Below, one piece after another: positions 1 through 10,219 of a stretch of DNA of 64,000 nucleotides. Numbering within the stretch: the stretch's first letter is position 1; each line of letters opens with the position of its first letter. Under the pieces are notes generated by a model. It worked only from the letters and a program-made list of their open reading frames with translations. It had not been told where the DNA came from and searched no databases. Position numbers and translations under genes: made by a program. Source of the DNA: Chrysopilus asiliformis (taxonomy: Eukaryota > Arthropoda > Insecta > Diptera > Rhagionidae); contig OZ035960.1 of NCBI GenBank assembly GCA_964034945.1, forward strand, positions 13,029,957 through 13,093,956, in the 5' to 3' direction.

Positions 1-3000
1 GTTTAAGTTAAGAAAATCGAGTGCTGTTCAGATCAGATATTTTTCATAATTTTTATTATAAAGTGAGAACCAACCCTTCGTTTTTTAAAAAAATAAAAAA
101 AAAGATTAATTAAGGATCTTAGCTTTTTATTACTTCGATTATAAGTTAGTTTTCTTTGTGAAAAGTTTTCAAAAACTTTTGCAAACCCTTGACTCAAGCA
201 AATACGGTACAAGTTAAGATATTTGAAACATCAAAGCTAACAAACATAAGTCCAAGTTAGAGGAAATTCATTGGGCCAAGGACGAAAAACGCTGGCGGAT
301 GGGGATCAGGATGAGGAATGGATGTCTATATAGACTTTTGTCGACGACAGAGGAAAAGCACAGCATGAAAAATTGCGCTTGAAAATTAAAACAAATTAAA
401 TTATACCACAACAGCTACATAAACTTTAATCTAGGATATCCCTATAGCCTAGCCTGTGGCTGTTGGTAAGAAATATTTCTCTTGCAACCTTTGTAGACCC
501 CCACAGGATTTTTGTCGACGCCATGCCGGCCGTACCATCACGACGAAGAAACCGCTAATGTCGACCCTGTCGACTATAAGAACTCCAAGGCACACAAAAA
601 GCATTATGAGATAATCCTAACTAGAAAATTACGATTAAGTGCACCCCCCTACAATCCGAAAGTAACAAACGAACAAACATACTTAAATATCAACCAAACA
701 TAAATACTACGAAAATATGTACAAGAATAGCGGGGTGTGGGGAGTATGAGAAAATATTGTACACATTACCAGTAGCGTTATCACCATCGTCACCACTATT
801 ACCACAGTAGCAAGTTATGCATGATGCTATTTGCGACTGTTTCTAATATAAATGTAGGGACTTTTCCTGCCACAGCAATCATTCCAGTATTATTTTGTAC
901 CGTGTTGAGTGGGTGATGGTGCAAATACGCAGGCATTTAGAGACCACAGCCACCCGACAGTGTGGCAAGGAAAAGTTAGAAGAATTTAAAATTTCCAGCA
1001 ATTAAGAGGAAAATTATCCATCCCGAGAGGACTATGAAAATATGCTGTTTATGTCCTTGACGACACGGTCAGGATGTGCTTTTCGGATTCGAAAAAAGAA
1101 AAAGGCCAGAACACTACACTAGAGAGTAAGTATTTAGTATTTAAATAAGGGAGACTTCATCATCCCCACATTTTAATCTTATTTCGCTTTATCCTACTTT
1201 CCTTCTAATACGGCCAACCTCGACTTTTCTATTATTATTATTTTATTTTATATATTTTATATATAGGCTGTTCTTTTTATTTCATTCGCTGAAGTTGACT
1301 CCAAATTTATACTTCGCCCGCTCAGTTTAGTCCAAATGCTTTAAGAAAAATGTCAAACACAAATGGCTCTTTGATAGAGCAAAAAAAAAAAATAAAAAAA
1401 GGCATCTCCCCTATTTAAAGAACAAACCATCCCATCCAACAGCAAGGTATGGTAAGGAAGGACATTTCCAACAGGCAGAAAGAAAATATTGGGTTACGTC
1501 TCTCCCCATTTTGGAAGCTCAAGTATGGAGTTGAAATGGAAAATAATTCAGTGGTATTGGATAAGAAGGCCAGCAAAACAAACAGAAACATTGACAGGAC
1601 TAATAGTGTTTGGAGGGGGTGTAGCACGTAAATACATCTTTTTCAAGTTGATATTTTTTCCTTGATTTGGGCATTCTTGGCTTAAAAAAAGGAAGACCGG
1701 ATCGCACACTGATATTCCCGGTAACCAACTCAATGCTGCCAGAAATATTTTATTGAAAGGCATTGGTTGCGAGAGGTGTGGTGGGAACCATTCAGTACAA
1801 TACACAGTTGGATTGTGTATACGATAAGGTCCTTTAGGGAAAGATCCGGGTTGGGTCCATGTCCGGACGCGCCCTTAAATTTTTATTCGTCTGCGTTTGG
1901 TGTAGTGCGGCGGGAACAGGAGATTCTTGTTTGCTGCTATTCTGAGGAAAGGCTTCTTGCGATAAGGAAATTTATAGGTAAAAGTTCAAATTGGATTTAC
2001 TTTGGGTATATCCGGTCAAAATATAGGTGCCATCACCACTGCTTCTTCTGTTACCCACTACTCTTTCTGCATACCACACCATCTTAAATCCTTCTTTTAT
2101 ATTATGCTACTGTTTGAGGTTGTACTCCATAAATATATTGGACACGATGGGTTCCGGCTATCAACTTTCTTTACACTTGTATATATTATTTTTATTGACT
2201 CCCATGAAGAATATTCACTTTTTTGTACCAACAAACATCCATAAAAGAAAAAAAAAAACACAGAAAGGTTTTTGCAAATAAGTTTCAAATTGATTCAAAT
2301 ATTTTTATAGATCTGATATTAAATGTCATCCGACCTGTGCAAATTTTATATCTGATTTAATTATTTACATGGATTTATTTTGTAGGCTGCAAAGATTGCT
2401 TGGTAGTTTGTGCGACCTAACAGCAGAATAAATTAACTTGTTTGTAAATATTGTCCTTACACTTAATTCTTGACTTGAAATAATTTTCTAAACACATTTC
2501 GTAGAATTGTTTGATAGGATTTTCGGATTACGAATGAACAATTCAGAGTAAAATTAGAGATTTTGCCAAGTTTACAAAATTTTTGGCATAATCTTTATAA
2601 CTACACATAGAAAAATTCGGTGTGAATTTAACTCCCAAAGTATCTCAATAGGGTCGAACCGTTTGGATAACTCTGAATTTTTTATCCATTTGAACGAATA
2701 CTAACAGATAAATAAAAGAAGCCATAAGGCGCGCTTTTTTAAACTTCACTTTGGTGTTTAAATTTGGTTTTTAAAACTTATCCTTTTGGAGTTTATAAAA
2801 AATCCATTTGAAATTCAAAATAAATCTATTTATTTAAAATCACGCGAAATAAAAAACCCTACAAATGTTTGATTTTTTTACAGCATTTGTAAGATTTTGG
2901 TGGTAGATTTAAAAAAAAAAAAATATTTCTCTTAGCAACGCAGCCAGCTGATTTATAATATTTGTATTTTATTTATATTTTTGTAAATATTTTTACCTAT
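1..3000. other. AT-rich unassigned DNA
   Basis: No gene, RNA or clear mobile element was recognised. Open frames are 60-106 codons, overlap on both strands around 1415-1805, and show no known motif. A short run of CAYCAYC-type triplets lies near 770-815. A degenerate inverted pair around 1132-1150 and 1405-1424 is too weak to call an element. Confidence 0.6.
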
Positions 3001-3019
3001 TTTAATTTTTTATTAATTA

Positions 3020-3555
3020 ATTTATCTATTAGTACCAGGAAGACCAAGCCATGCTCGGCGACCTCAAAATTCTACTTTTGCTGATTTTTGGGGAAAAACT
3101 AAGTTCACATTATCTTTACAGAGCTTTTCCAGAGTTTTTAAATTCCCGACCTAGAAAGCTAGAACTAAAACTAACGCCCGATAACAAAATTTCATAGAAA
3201 TCGGTTGTGTGGTTATTGAGTAATCGCTGTCACCGATTTTTTAAACGTTGTATTGAGACACCAAGTGAGGGTTAGCGAGGGGAGGGAAAAGTCAGGTATG
3301 TAGTGAAGAAATCGAAAGCCTTTAGCCCCCTTAGTAATACTGTAAAGTTTCATTAAGATCGGACCACCCAGTTCGAAGATACCAGGCGAGGGGTATCGAG
3401 GGGAATTTTCTCAGAGGCGAGACCTATCTAGATCGATTCCTTGTCCCCGAAAATCCCTAACCCCCAAGTTTCGTGAAAATCGTTAGGCGGCTTTTCGAGA
3501 TCGTTTGTGCAGACAGACAGACAGACAGACATTCCTCGTATTATAATTATAGAAT
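3020..3555 (+). repeat. Dispersed repeat with GACAGACAGAC tail
   Basis: The stretch contains the phrase 'atcggttgtgtggttattgag', a 'tttcgtgaaaatcgttaggcggc' type segment and four GACA units near 3513-3531, followed by an AT-rich end. The same order of signals (a 'caatcggtt' phrase, then a GACA run, then AT-rich tail) recurs at 36165-36390, 55195-55525 and 61940-62290, so this is a member or distant relative of a dispersed family. A non-LTR retroelement 3' end is plausible but not shown. Confidence 0.5.
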
Positions 3556-3827
3556 ATAAAAAAAATAAAAAAAAAATTTTTAAAAAAAGCTTTTATTAAA
3601 AAAAATGCACTAAAAAGAAAAAAATAATTTTCTGGACGCTGTGTATCACAAATATAAAAGCTTTTAAAAAGCGAGATAAATGTTTATTTTATTGTTTTAT
3701 GCTTTATCTCGCTTTTTAAAAGCTTTTATATTTGTGATACACAGCGTCCAGAAAATTATTTTTTTCTTTTTAGTGCATTTTTTTTAATAAAAGCTTTTTT
3801 TAAAATTTTTTTTTTTATTTTTTTTTA
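3556..3827. repeat. Long near-perfect inverted repeat (foldback)
   Basis: Left arm about 3556-3680 and right arm about 3703-3827 are reverse complements about an axis at 3691.5, with a 22-nt AT-rich loop. Pairing is exact through the segments holding 'gcgagataaa', 'cacagcgtcc' and 'agtgca'; the first slip is in the A/T runs near 3577/3806. The right arm alone is colinear with sequence on the minus strand at 50570-50720 and resembles 16990-17110, so the right arm belongs to family E and the left arm looks like a back-to-back duplicate. A transcript through it would fold into a hairpin of about 125 bp. Confidence 0.9.
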
Positions 3828-3829
3828 TT

Positions 3830-6250
3830 TTGTTCTTTTTAGTCTTCGAATATATAGCTTTACATTTGAGATGTCCTTACAGGCTTTTTAACTTGAGAAT
3901 CGTATTCAGCGAACCCCAAAACCCGCAGAATATATTTTTTCCCGGAACAATTGAGAAAAAGGATAATCACGTTATCCTTACAGGACCTTCCATTATACTT
4001 ACAGACTTTTTAATGACAGATTCGGATTCAGCGACCCCAAAAACCCCCAGGATAGATTTTTTTTCCGGAAAATTTGGAGAAAAGGGTAATCACGTTATCC
4101 TTACAGGACCTTCCGTTATCCTTACAGACTTTTTAATGACAGATTCGGATTCAGCGACCCCAAAAACCCCCAGGATAGATTTTTTTCCGGAAAATTTGGA
4201 GAAAAGGATAATCACGTTATCCTTACAGGACCTTCCGTTATCCTTACAGAGTTTTTGATGACAGATTCGGATTCAGCGACCCCAAAAACCCCAGAATAGA
4301 TTTTTTTCCGGAAAATTTGGAGAAAAGGATAATCACGTTATCCTTACAGGACCTTCCGTTATCCTTACAGACTTTTTAATGACAGATTCGGATTCAGCGA
4401 CCCCAAAAACCCCCAGAATAGATTTTTTTCCGGAAAATTTGGAGAAAAGGATAATCACGTTATCCTTACAGGACCTTCCGTTATACTTACAGACTTTTTA
4501 ATGACAGATTCGGATTCAGCGACCCCAAAAACCCCCAGGATAGATTTTTTTTTCCGGAAAATTTGGAGAAAAGGGTAATCACGTTATCCTTACAGGACCT
4601 TCCGTTATCCTTACTGACTTTTTAATGACAGATTCGGATTCAGCGACGCCAAAAACCCCCAGGATAGATTTTTTTCCGGAAAATTTGGAGAAAAGGGTAA
4701 TCACGTTATCCTTACAGGACCTTCCGTTATCCTTACTGACTTTTTAATGACAGATTCGGATTCAGCGACGCCAAAAACCCCCAGGATAGATTTTTTTCCG
4801 GAAAATTTGGAGAAAAGGATAATCACGTTATCCTTACAGGACCTTCCGTTATCCTTACAGACTTTTTAATGACAGATTCGGATTCAGCGACCCCAAAAAC
4901 CCCCAGAATAGATTTTTTTCCGGAAAATTTGGAGAAAAGGATAATCACGTTATCCTTACAGGACCTTCCGTTATACTTACAGACTTTTTAATGACAGATT
5001 CGGATTCAGCGACCCCAAAAACCCCCAGGATAGATTTTTTTTTCCGGAAAATTTGGAGAAAAGGGTAATCACGTTATCCTTACAGGACCTTCCGTTATCC
5101 TTACAGAGTTTTTGATGACAGATTCGGATTCAGCGACCCCAAAAACCCCAGAATAGATTTTTTTCCGGAAAATTTGGAGAAAAGGATAATCACGTTATCC
5201 TTACAGGACCTTCCGTTATCCTTACAGAGTTTTTGATGACAGATTCGGATTCAGCGACCCCAAAAACCCCAGAATAGATTTTTTTCCGGAAAATTTGGAG
5301 AAAAGGATAATCACGTTATCCTTACAGGACCTTCCGTTATCCTTACAGACTTTTTAATGACAGATTCGGATTCAGCGACCCCAAAAACCCCCAGAATAGA
5401 TTTTTTTCCGGAAAATTTGGAGAAAAGGATAATCACGTTATCCTTACAGGACCTTCCGTTATACTTACAGACTTTTTAATGACAGATTCGGATTCAGCGA
5501 CCCCAAAAACCCCCAGGATAGATTTTTTTTTCCGGAAAATTTGGAGAAAAGGGTAATCACGTTATCCTTACAGGACCTTCCGTTATCCTTACTGACTTTT
5601 TAATGACAGATTCGGATTCAGCGACGCCAAAAACCCCCAGGATAGATTTTTTTCCGGAAAATTTGGAGAAAAGGATAATCACGTTATCCTTACAGGACCT
5701 TCCGTTATCCTTACAGACTTTTTAATGACAGATTCGGATTCAGCGACCCCAAAAACCCCCAGAATAGATTTTTTTCCGGAAAATTTGGAGAAAAGGATAA
5801 TCACGTTATCCTTACAGGACCTTCCGTTATACTTACAGACTTTTTAATGACAGATTCGGATTCAGCGACCCCAAAAACCCCCAGGATAGATTTTTTTTTC
5901 CGGAAAATTTGGAGAAAAGGGTAATCACGTTATCCTTACAGGACCTTCCGTTATCCTTACTGACTTTTTAATGACAGATTCGGATTCAGCGACGCCAAAA
6001 ACCCCCAGGATAGATTTTTTTCCGGAAAATTTGGAGAAAAGGATAATCACGTTATCCTTACAGGACCTTCCGTTATCCTTATAAGGACGAAGTAGTGAAA
6101 ATATTGTATTGTCATCGGACTTATATAAGTGTGCAAAATTTCAAGTCAATCGGACAAGTGGAAGTGGGTCAAAATTGGGTTGCAAGATTTGATCTGACAA
6201 ACAGACAAACAAACAAGATAGCGAGCTAAATAAAAGCTTTTAAAAAATGG
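3830..6250 (+). repeat. Family E dispersed repeat, tandem-expanded copy
   Basis: The copy runs from 'agtcttcgaatata' at 3842, through the 122-bp tandem array, to a unique right flank at 6083-6210 beginning 'aaggacgaagtagtg'. Both flanks are found around a single tandem unit at 62440-62735 and, on the minus strand, at 50165-50720. The array is therefore an internal expansion of a dispersed element and not an independent satellite. Between 6225 and 6250 a 'gcgagctaaataaaagctttt' segment echoes the inverted repeat on the left side. No coding capacity was found. Confidence 0.75.
3903..6082 (+). repeat. 122-bp satellite array, about 18 units
   Basis: Starts of the shared 'ttcggattcagcga' core fall at 4021, 4144, 4266, 4387, 4509, 4633, 4755, 4877, 4999, 5123, 5244, 5365, 5487, 5611, 5733, 5855 and 5979, giving a period of 121-124 bp, plus one degenerate unit at about 3903. 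Each unit carries 'ttatccttacaggacctt'. Variants (cagaatag against caggatag, 7 against 9 T, ggataatc against gggtaatc, cagac/ctgac/cagag) recur in a fixed order, showing higher-order structure. The open frame 3830-4258 lies in this array and is not a gene. Confidence 0.95.
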
Positions 6251-6605
6251 ATGTTTGTCTGTCTGTCTGTTTGAGATTACAAAACTCAAAAACTACTGGA
6301 CCGATTTTTACGCGTTTTTTTGCAAAATTATCTGCGTTGCCAGGAGTAGGTTTTTAGCTATGTTAGATTTTCAAAATTCAAAACGAAAGGTCCTGTAAGG
6401 ATAACGCAAATGTCCTTTTTCCAATTTTTCTCGCAAAAACTGGCTTTGGGAGGTTTTCACGGTTGCTTATCACGAATCTGGTATTGTAATTTCAAAATTC
6501 GAAGTGGATTTTCCCAAAAGTTTTTAAGTTATTTGTGGTTTTAGTCATTCTAAGATTTATACAAAAAAACTTTAAGCTGGCAACGAAGGGTGTGCTAGTA
6601 ATTTA
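6251..6605 (-). repeat. Dispersed repeat with GTCTGTCTGTCTG run
   Basis: Starts with a GTCTGTCTGTCTG run and ends with 'ggcaacgaagggtgtgctagt'. Read on the minus strand this is a 'ctagcacacccttcgttgcc' head and a GACA-rich tail, the same layout as the family G repeats at 36165 and 55195. An internal segment with 'aggtcctgtaaggataacgc' near 6390-6412 is the reverse complement of the E-family core phrase. Confidence 0.5.
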
Positions 6606-6676
6606 TAAATTTGTATGTTTAGCTTATCACAACTGATCGAATATGATTTTTCAAGGAATTACGAAAATATATAAGG

Positions 6677-7142
6677 CCGTGGTACCCAAACTTTTTTAGT
6701 TGACGCCCCCCTTGAACACTTATCAAACAGCTGACACCCCCCCCCCCCCTTTTTTTTTTGAAGACCTGTCAAACCTCCGTGGTTCTATTCTAATATTTTG
6801 AGTTAAAAATCCACACACACTTTTACTGTCCATTTCAATTATTTATTTCCCTATAGTTTCTACAAAAAAAAACTGATAAAATAGAAAATTAATGGGATGG
6901 GTGACACTGTTTTTCTTTCAATAAAATCTGAATATTAGGTCTGATGTTTGACAGGGCACACCGGAGATCGCTTTCCAGAGTAAGTCTGCAATGCTGCTTT
7001 GTTTTTATTAGTGTTAGAGTTGAAAATCCAGATTTGCAGAGATATGTTGAACAAAACGGGCGCGGCTGAAATTGCTTCACGCCCCCCAGGCCGTGGCCCC
7101 ACGCCCTCCAAGGGAGGCCCCCCCCCAGTTTGAGAACCACGG
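6677..7142. mobile_element. hAT-like non-autonomous element (MITE), 466 bp
   Basis: Terminal inverted repeats are CCGTGGTACCCAAACT at the left and, reversed, CCGTGGTTCTCAAACTG at the right. Flanks 6669-6676 (atataagg) and 7143-7150 (atataagc) make an 8-bp target duplication with one mismatch, as expected for hAT. Inside lie 13 C followed by 10 T at 6737-6759 and a C-rich right subterminal stretch. No transposase was found; the minus-strand frame 6889-7140 has no recognisable domain. Confidence 0.85.
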
Positions 7143-7150
7143 ATATAAGC

Positions 7151-8197
7151 TATCCAACTGACTTAAAAGTAACATACATTGAATTAAAATTATTAGAAGA
7201 AAATATTTTTGAAAGAATTTATTTTTAAATATTTAATTTCTTTTCTGTTGTTCCGTTGGGAAAACATGATTAATTTTGCTTGCTAGTGGGTTGTCCTTAA
7301 CAAATATTTTAAATAGCTTTATTGATTTATTTACGCTTTATGCTAATTTGTTTTTCAACAACGTAACAAAATATAAAAAAATCTATGTGGGTTCAAAAAT
7401 GTATTCGTGTTTGTTGTTTAAACAACAACAACCACAAGAAAAATATCTTAAGGAATCTCTTTAATACGAGTATCATCAAAGTGAAAAATTAAATTCAAGT
7501 TATTTATTATTTGATTATAGATTTACAAGGCATTTTTCGTATAATCTGCAGCGTCACTGAAATTATTTGAAAATTAATTTTTCAAGCTTCGATCCCATTC
7601 AATTTTATTGGCAAGTCATCCACGAACATATTATCATCAAATTTATTACATTTCCGGAGATAGCAACATTCATTAAAAATTAAATTTTCCGCTTCGTTGT
7701 TCCTTACTGGAAACTTCTCTGTGTCTAAAATGGTAAAAAAAAATTTCGCGCGCATCGGTTCTTAACCATCCATGATTTAGCTTAGTAGAGATTGTGTACA
7801 AATCTCGATTAATTGCCACTCAACACAACCAGATTGAATGCAGAAGGTTCTACGGAAGCTCGCTTTCAAAGCACTTACGTGTCTTTTATATATCCTGTGA
7901 CTGCAAAAACCATGTTTTCAGTAAACGAGCAGCCTTTTAAGGGATTAAAGTTGGAATGGACCTCAATACATTCTCCCATCTCCCCGTCGCCCTGCAAATA
8001 TCTAAGCCGATTAATCGGATCGATAGATATTACAGGCAATAACTTGACTCAAAGCATCATATATGTACCATATGAGACCACGTCAGTTGCGCTTTCTATG
8101 GAGTATGACAATTAATAGGGATTTTATTAAAATACGGGAAATTGGGGTTAGAAATTTTTGTCCAAGGAAATATTGCTTCCAAGTAGTTTAAAGAATA
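7151..8197. other. Unassigned DNA with a 100-codon frame
   Basis: AT-rich. The frame 7813-8115 on the plus strand has 100 codons but no motif was recognised, and part of it (7953-8028) is a non-coding-looking duplication also present at 9309-9390 with an 8-bp length difference that would break the frame. It is not called a gene. Confidence 0.5.
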
Positions 8198-8546
8198 TAC
8201 ACGGTAAGAAATCTTGGATTAAATTCTAATCAAAATTGGATTACACTAGACCTATATGTAATCTAATGCAATATTCTAATTTAATAGTATGGATTAGAAA
8301 TTTTTTAAAAATTTGTTTTTGGTTCAATTTTGTATTAAAGTCTGCAATTTTGATTAAATTCTAGACATTAATATTAAAAGTATTTAAGTTCAATAAATAA
8401 TTAAAAAAATAATTGAAATATGAAAGCAAAAAAGGCTAAAATATTTTCAATAATTCGCATGTATTAAATTCTAATCCGAAATTGTATTAAAATTTCGTCA
8501 ATGTAATTTTTGGATTGAAAAATACTACAGAATTTTTTGTCGTGTA
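8198..8546. mobile_element. AT-rich TIR element (MITE), about 349 bp
   Basis: The left end TACACGGTAAGAAATC and the reversed right end TACACGACAAAAAATTC form imperfect inverted repeats. Both ends include TA, so a TA target duplication is possible. The interior repeats motifs of the type 'ttaaattctaat' and 'attaaaatt' in both orientations and has no coding frame. Superfamily is uncertain. Confidence 0.55.
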
Positions 8547-8808
8547 AGAAAGCAAAAAGCTTTTCTGAAATCTTTATTTAGAGGAAAATAATAGTTGTTT
8601 TTTGTGATGTATAAATAGGCTTTTAGAAAAATAATAGTTTTCGTACCACCTTAATTCTGGAGTTTTGTAGGATCGATTTAAATTTTTCCTTTTTTTTTAA
8701 ATTGAAGGCTACCATTTTGTTGATTTGCACAAAAACCTAAAAACGTCCCGAGTTTCACTTCCATCTCCTATTTATTTGCTTTCAAAGACGCGAGTGAACA
8801 ACAGCAAC

Positions 8809-9245
8809 GCCCGTCATACACTTGAGCTAAGATATGTGAGCGAGGCTAGCTATAGTTACATAGCTTAGCTGGGTTAGCTCACCTCGTTGCACACTTGAGC
8901 TAAACTACGCGGCGATATTTAAATAAATGTATGCCATCAGTTGTATGCAATTGGCACTTACACATTTATGTCCACAAAATACTACACTTTTGCAAACACC
9001 GATTCTACACTGTATAATGCCGAAAGTGTGTATATGTGAGTGTCAGCGATGCCAGCGAAGTAGTTCGCGTAGTTGAAGTCTGAACTACGCGAGCGAGCTT
9101 AGTCCGTGTCGCCCATGACTAGGCGACGTAGTTTCATAGTTTCGCTGAAGTGTGCGGTCACCAATGTAAATGCTAAGGATTTTACTTTCAGCGAGAAACT
9201 TAGTTCACGTAGTTGAGCTCGCTTAGCTGAAGTGTGCTACGGGGG
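8809..9245. mobile_element. TIR element (MITE) with CACTT-AGCTAAG ends
   Basis: The left end GCCCGTCATACACTTGAGC and the reversed right end CCCCGTAGCACACTTCAGC match over most of about 20 bases, followed on both sides by 'taag' and GAGC/GCGAG motifs. Internal sub-repeats (agctaagctg, cgtagttgaa, gaactacgcg) are shuffled in both orientations. No target-site duplication was identified and no coding sequence is present. Confidence 0.6.
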
Positions 9246-9296
9246 TAAATGTCACTACATAAAGTAAATTTTCATATCTATAAGTGAATAGACGCC

Positions 9297-9600
9297 TGTA
9301 TAACCACAGAATGGACCTCAATGCATTCTCCCACCTCCTCATCTCCCCGTCGCCCTGCAAATATCTAAGCCGATTAATTGGATCGACAGAACCACAGAAG
9401 TCAATCGGTAGAGAACCTGTATAACCACAGAAGTCAATCGGTTTTTTGAAAACGAGTGCGAGATATTCTTAAATTTTTACAAATATCTTCCAAAATGTTT
9501 TTGGAGACGAGAATGCGATTGCGCAAAGTCCCATCTTCGGAATAGATCGCTAAACTCTTAGGATAATGCAAATATTTTGTTTCAAATGTTTTCTCAAGAA
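9297..9600. repeat. Local duplication and family F repeat
   Basis: 9309-9390 duplicates 7953-8028 (shared 'ctccccgtcgccctgcaaat' and 'atctaagccgatta') with an extra 8 bp. Immediately after it, a 'ccacagaagtcaatcggt' phrase occurs twice (about 9391 and 9424). The segment 9409-9560 (gagaacct...aatcggt...ttcggaa...aggataa) is colinear with 35785-35960, a second copy of what is here called family F. Confidence 0.7.
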
Positions 9601-9854
9601 AGTTATAATTGGCGACTTCTAACACCCCCTAGAAATCGCTATTCACGAATTTAATGTCAAATTTTCTTTATCCTGTGTTCTCAAAAGTTGTTAAAAATGT
9701 GATCTTCTCTGTACTCCTAAAAATACATAAGCAATGCTTAAACCCGAGAACGACTGGCTTACATTCTAGTTTTCTTTTAAACTTCACGCAGAGAAACAAG
9801 AACAAATCTAACTATTTTATTTTAAATTACAAAAATAGTCAAAATCGTTTTTTT

Positions 9855-10219
9855 TATACCTGTATGGTGGAACCAAAGGGTATATTAACTTTGCTTTACC
9901 GTTTGTAACGCCAAGATCCCGTCATCACACACAAAAATGAATTACACCAGTGTGTTTAGAATGATAAAAATATTTAATTTTTGCATGTCCGTCCGTCTGT
10001 CCGTCTGTCCGTCTGTCTGTCCGTCCGTCCGTCCGTCTGTTCGTCTGTGGCGCGGATTGCGGGCGCACGGATTGAGCTATTGACTTGAAATTTTGCGCAG
10101 ATCCGATTTTCGTAAAATGCGAGGCTAAGTTCGTTAATATGCAAAAATGGACCATTTGGGGGGTACCCCCCATACGAATGAAAACGTTTTTTGCGAATAT
10201 CTCAAAAACACTTAATCTT
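9855..10219 (+). repeat. Family A dispersed repeat, 3'-truncated
   Basis: Begins 'tatacctgtatggtggaacc' and contains 'gtttgtaacgccaagatccc', a long GTCC/GTCT run (9986-10044), 'gtggcgcggattgcgggcgc' and 'aaatggaccatttgg', matching the other A copies at 18689, 22470, 38984 and 47904. It stops after 'atctcaaaaacactta' and lacks the last 300 bases present in full copies. Confidence 0.85.

Noticed and set aside
1132..1424. Possible MITE with 'tttaaataagggaga' type ends
   Set aside because: The inverted match is short with an indel, and no target duplication was found.
3830..4258. 142-codon plus-strand ORF
   Set aside because: It lies in the 122-bp satellite, changes frame as unit length varies, and the same DNA in later units is closed.
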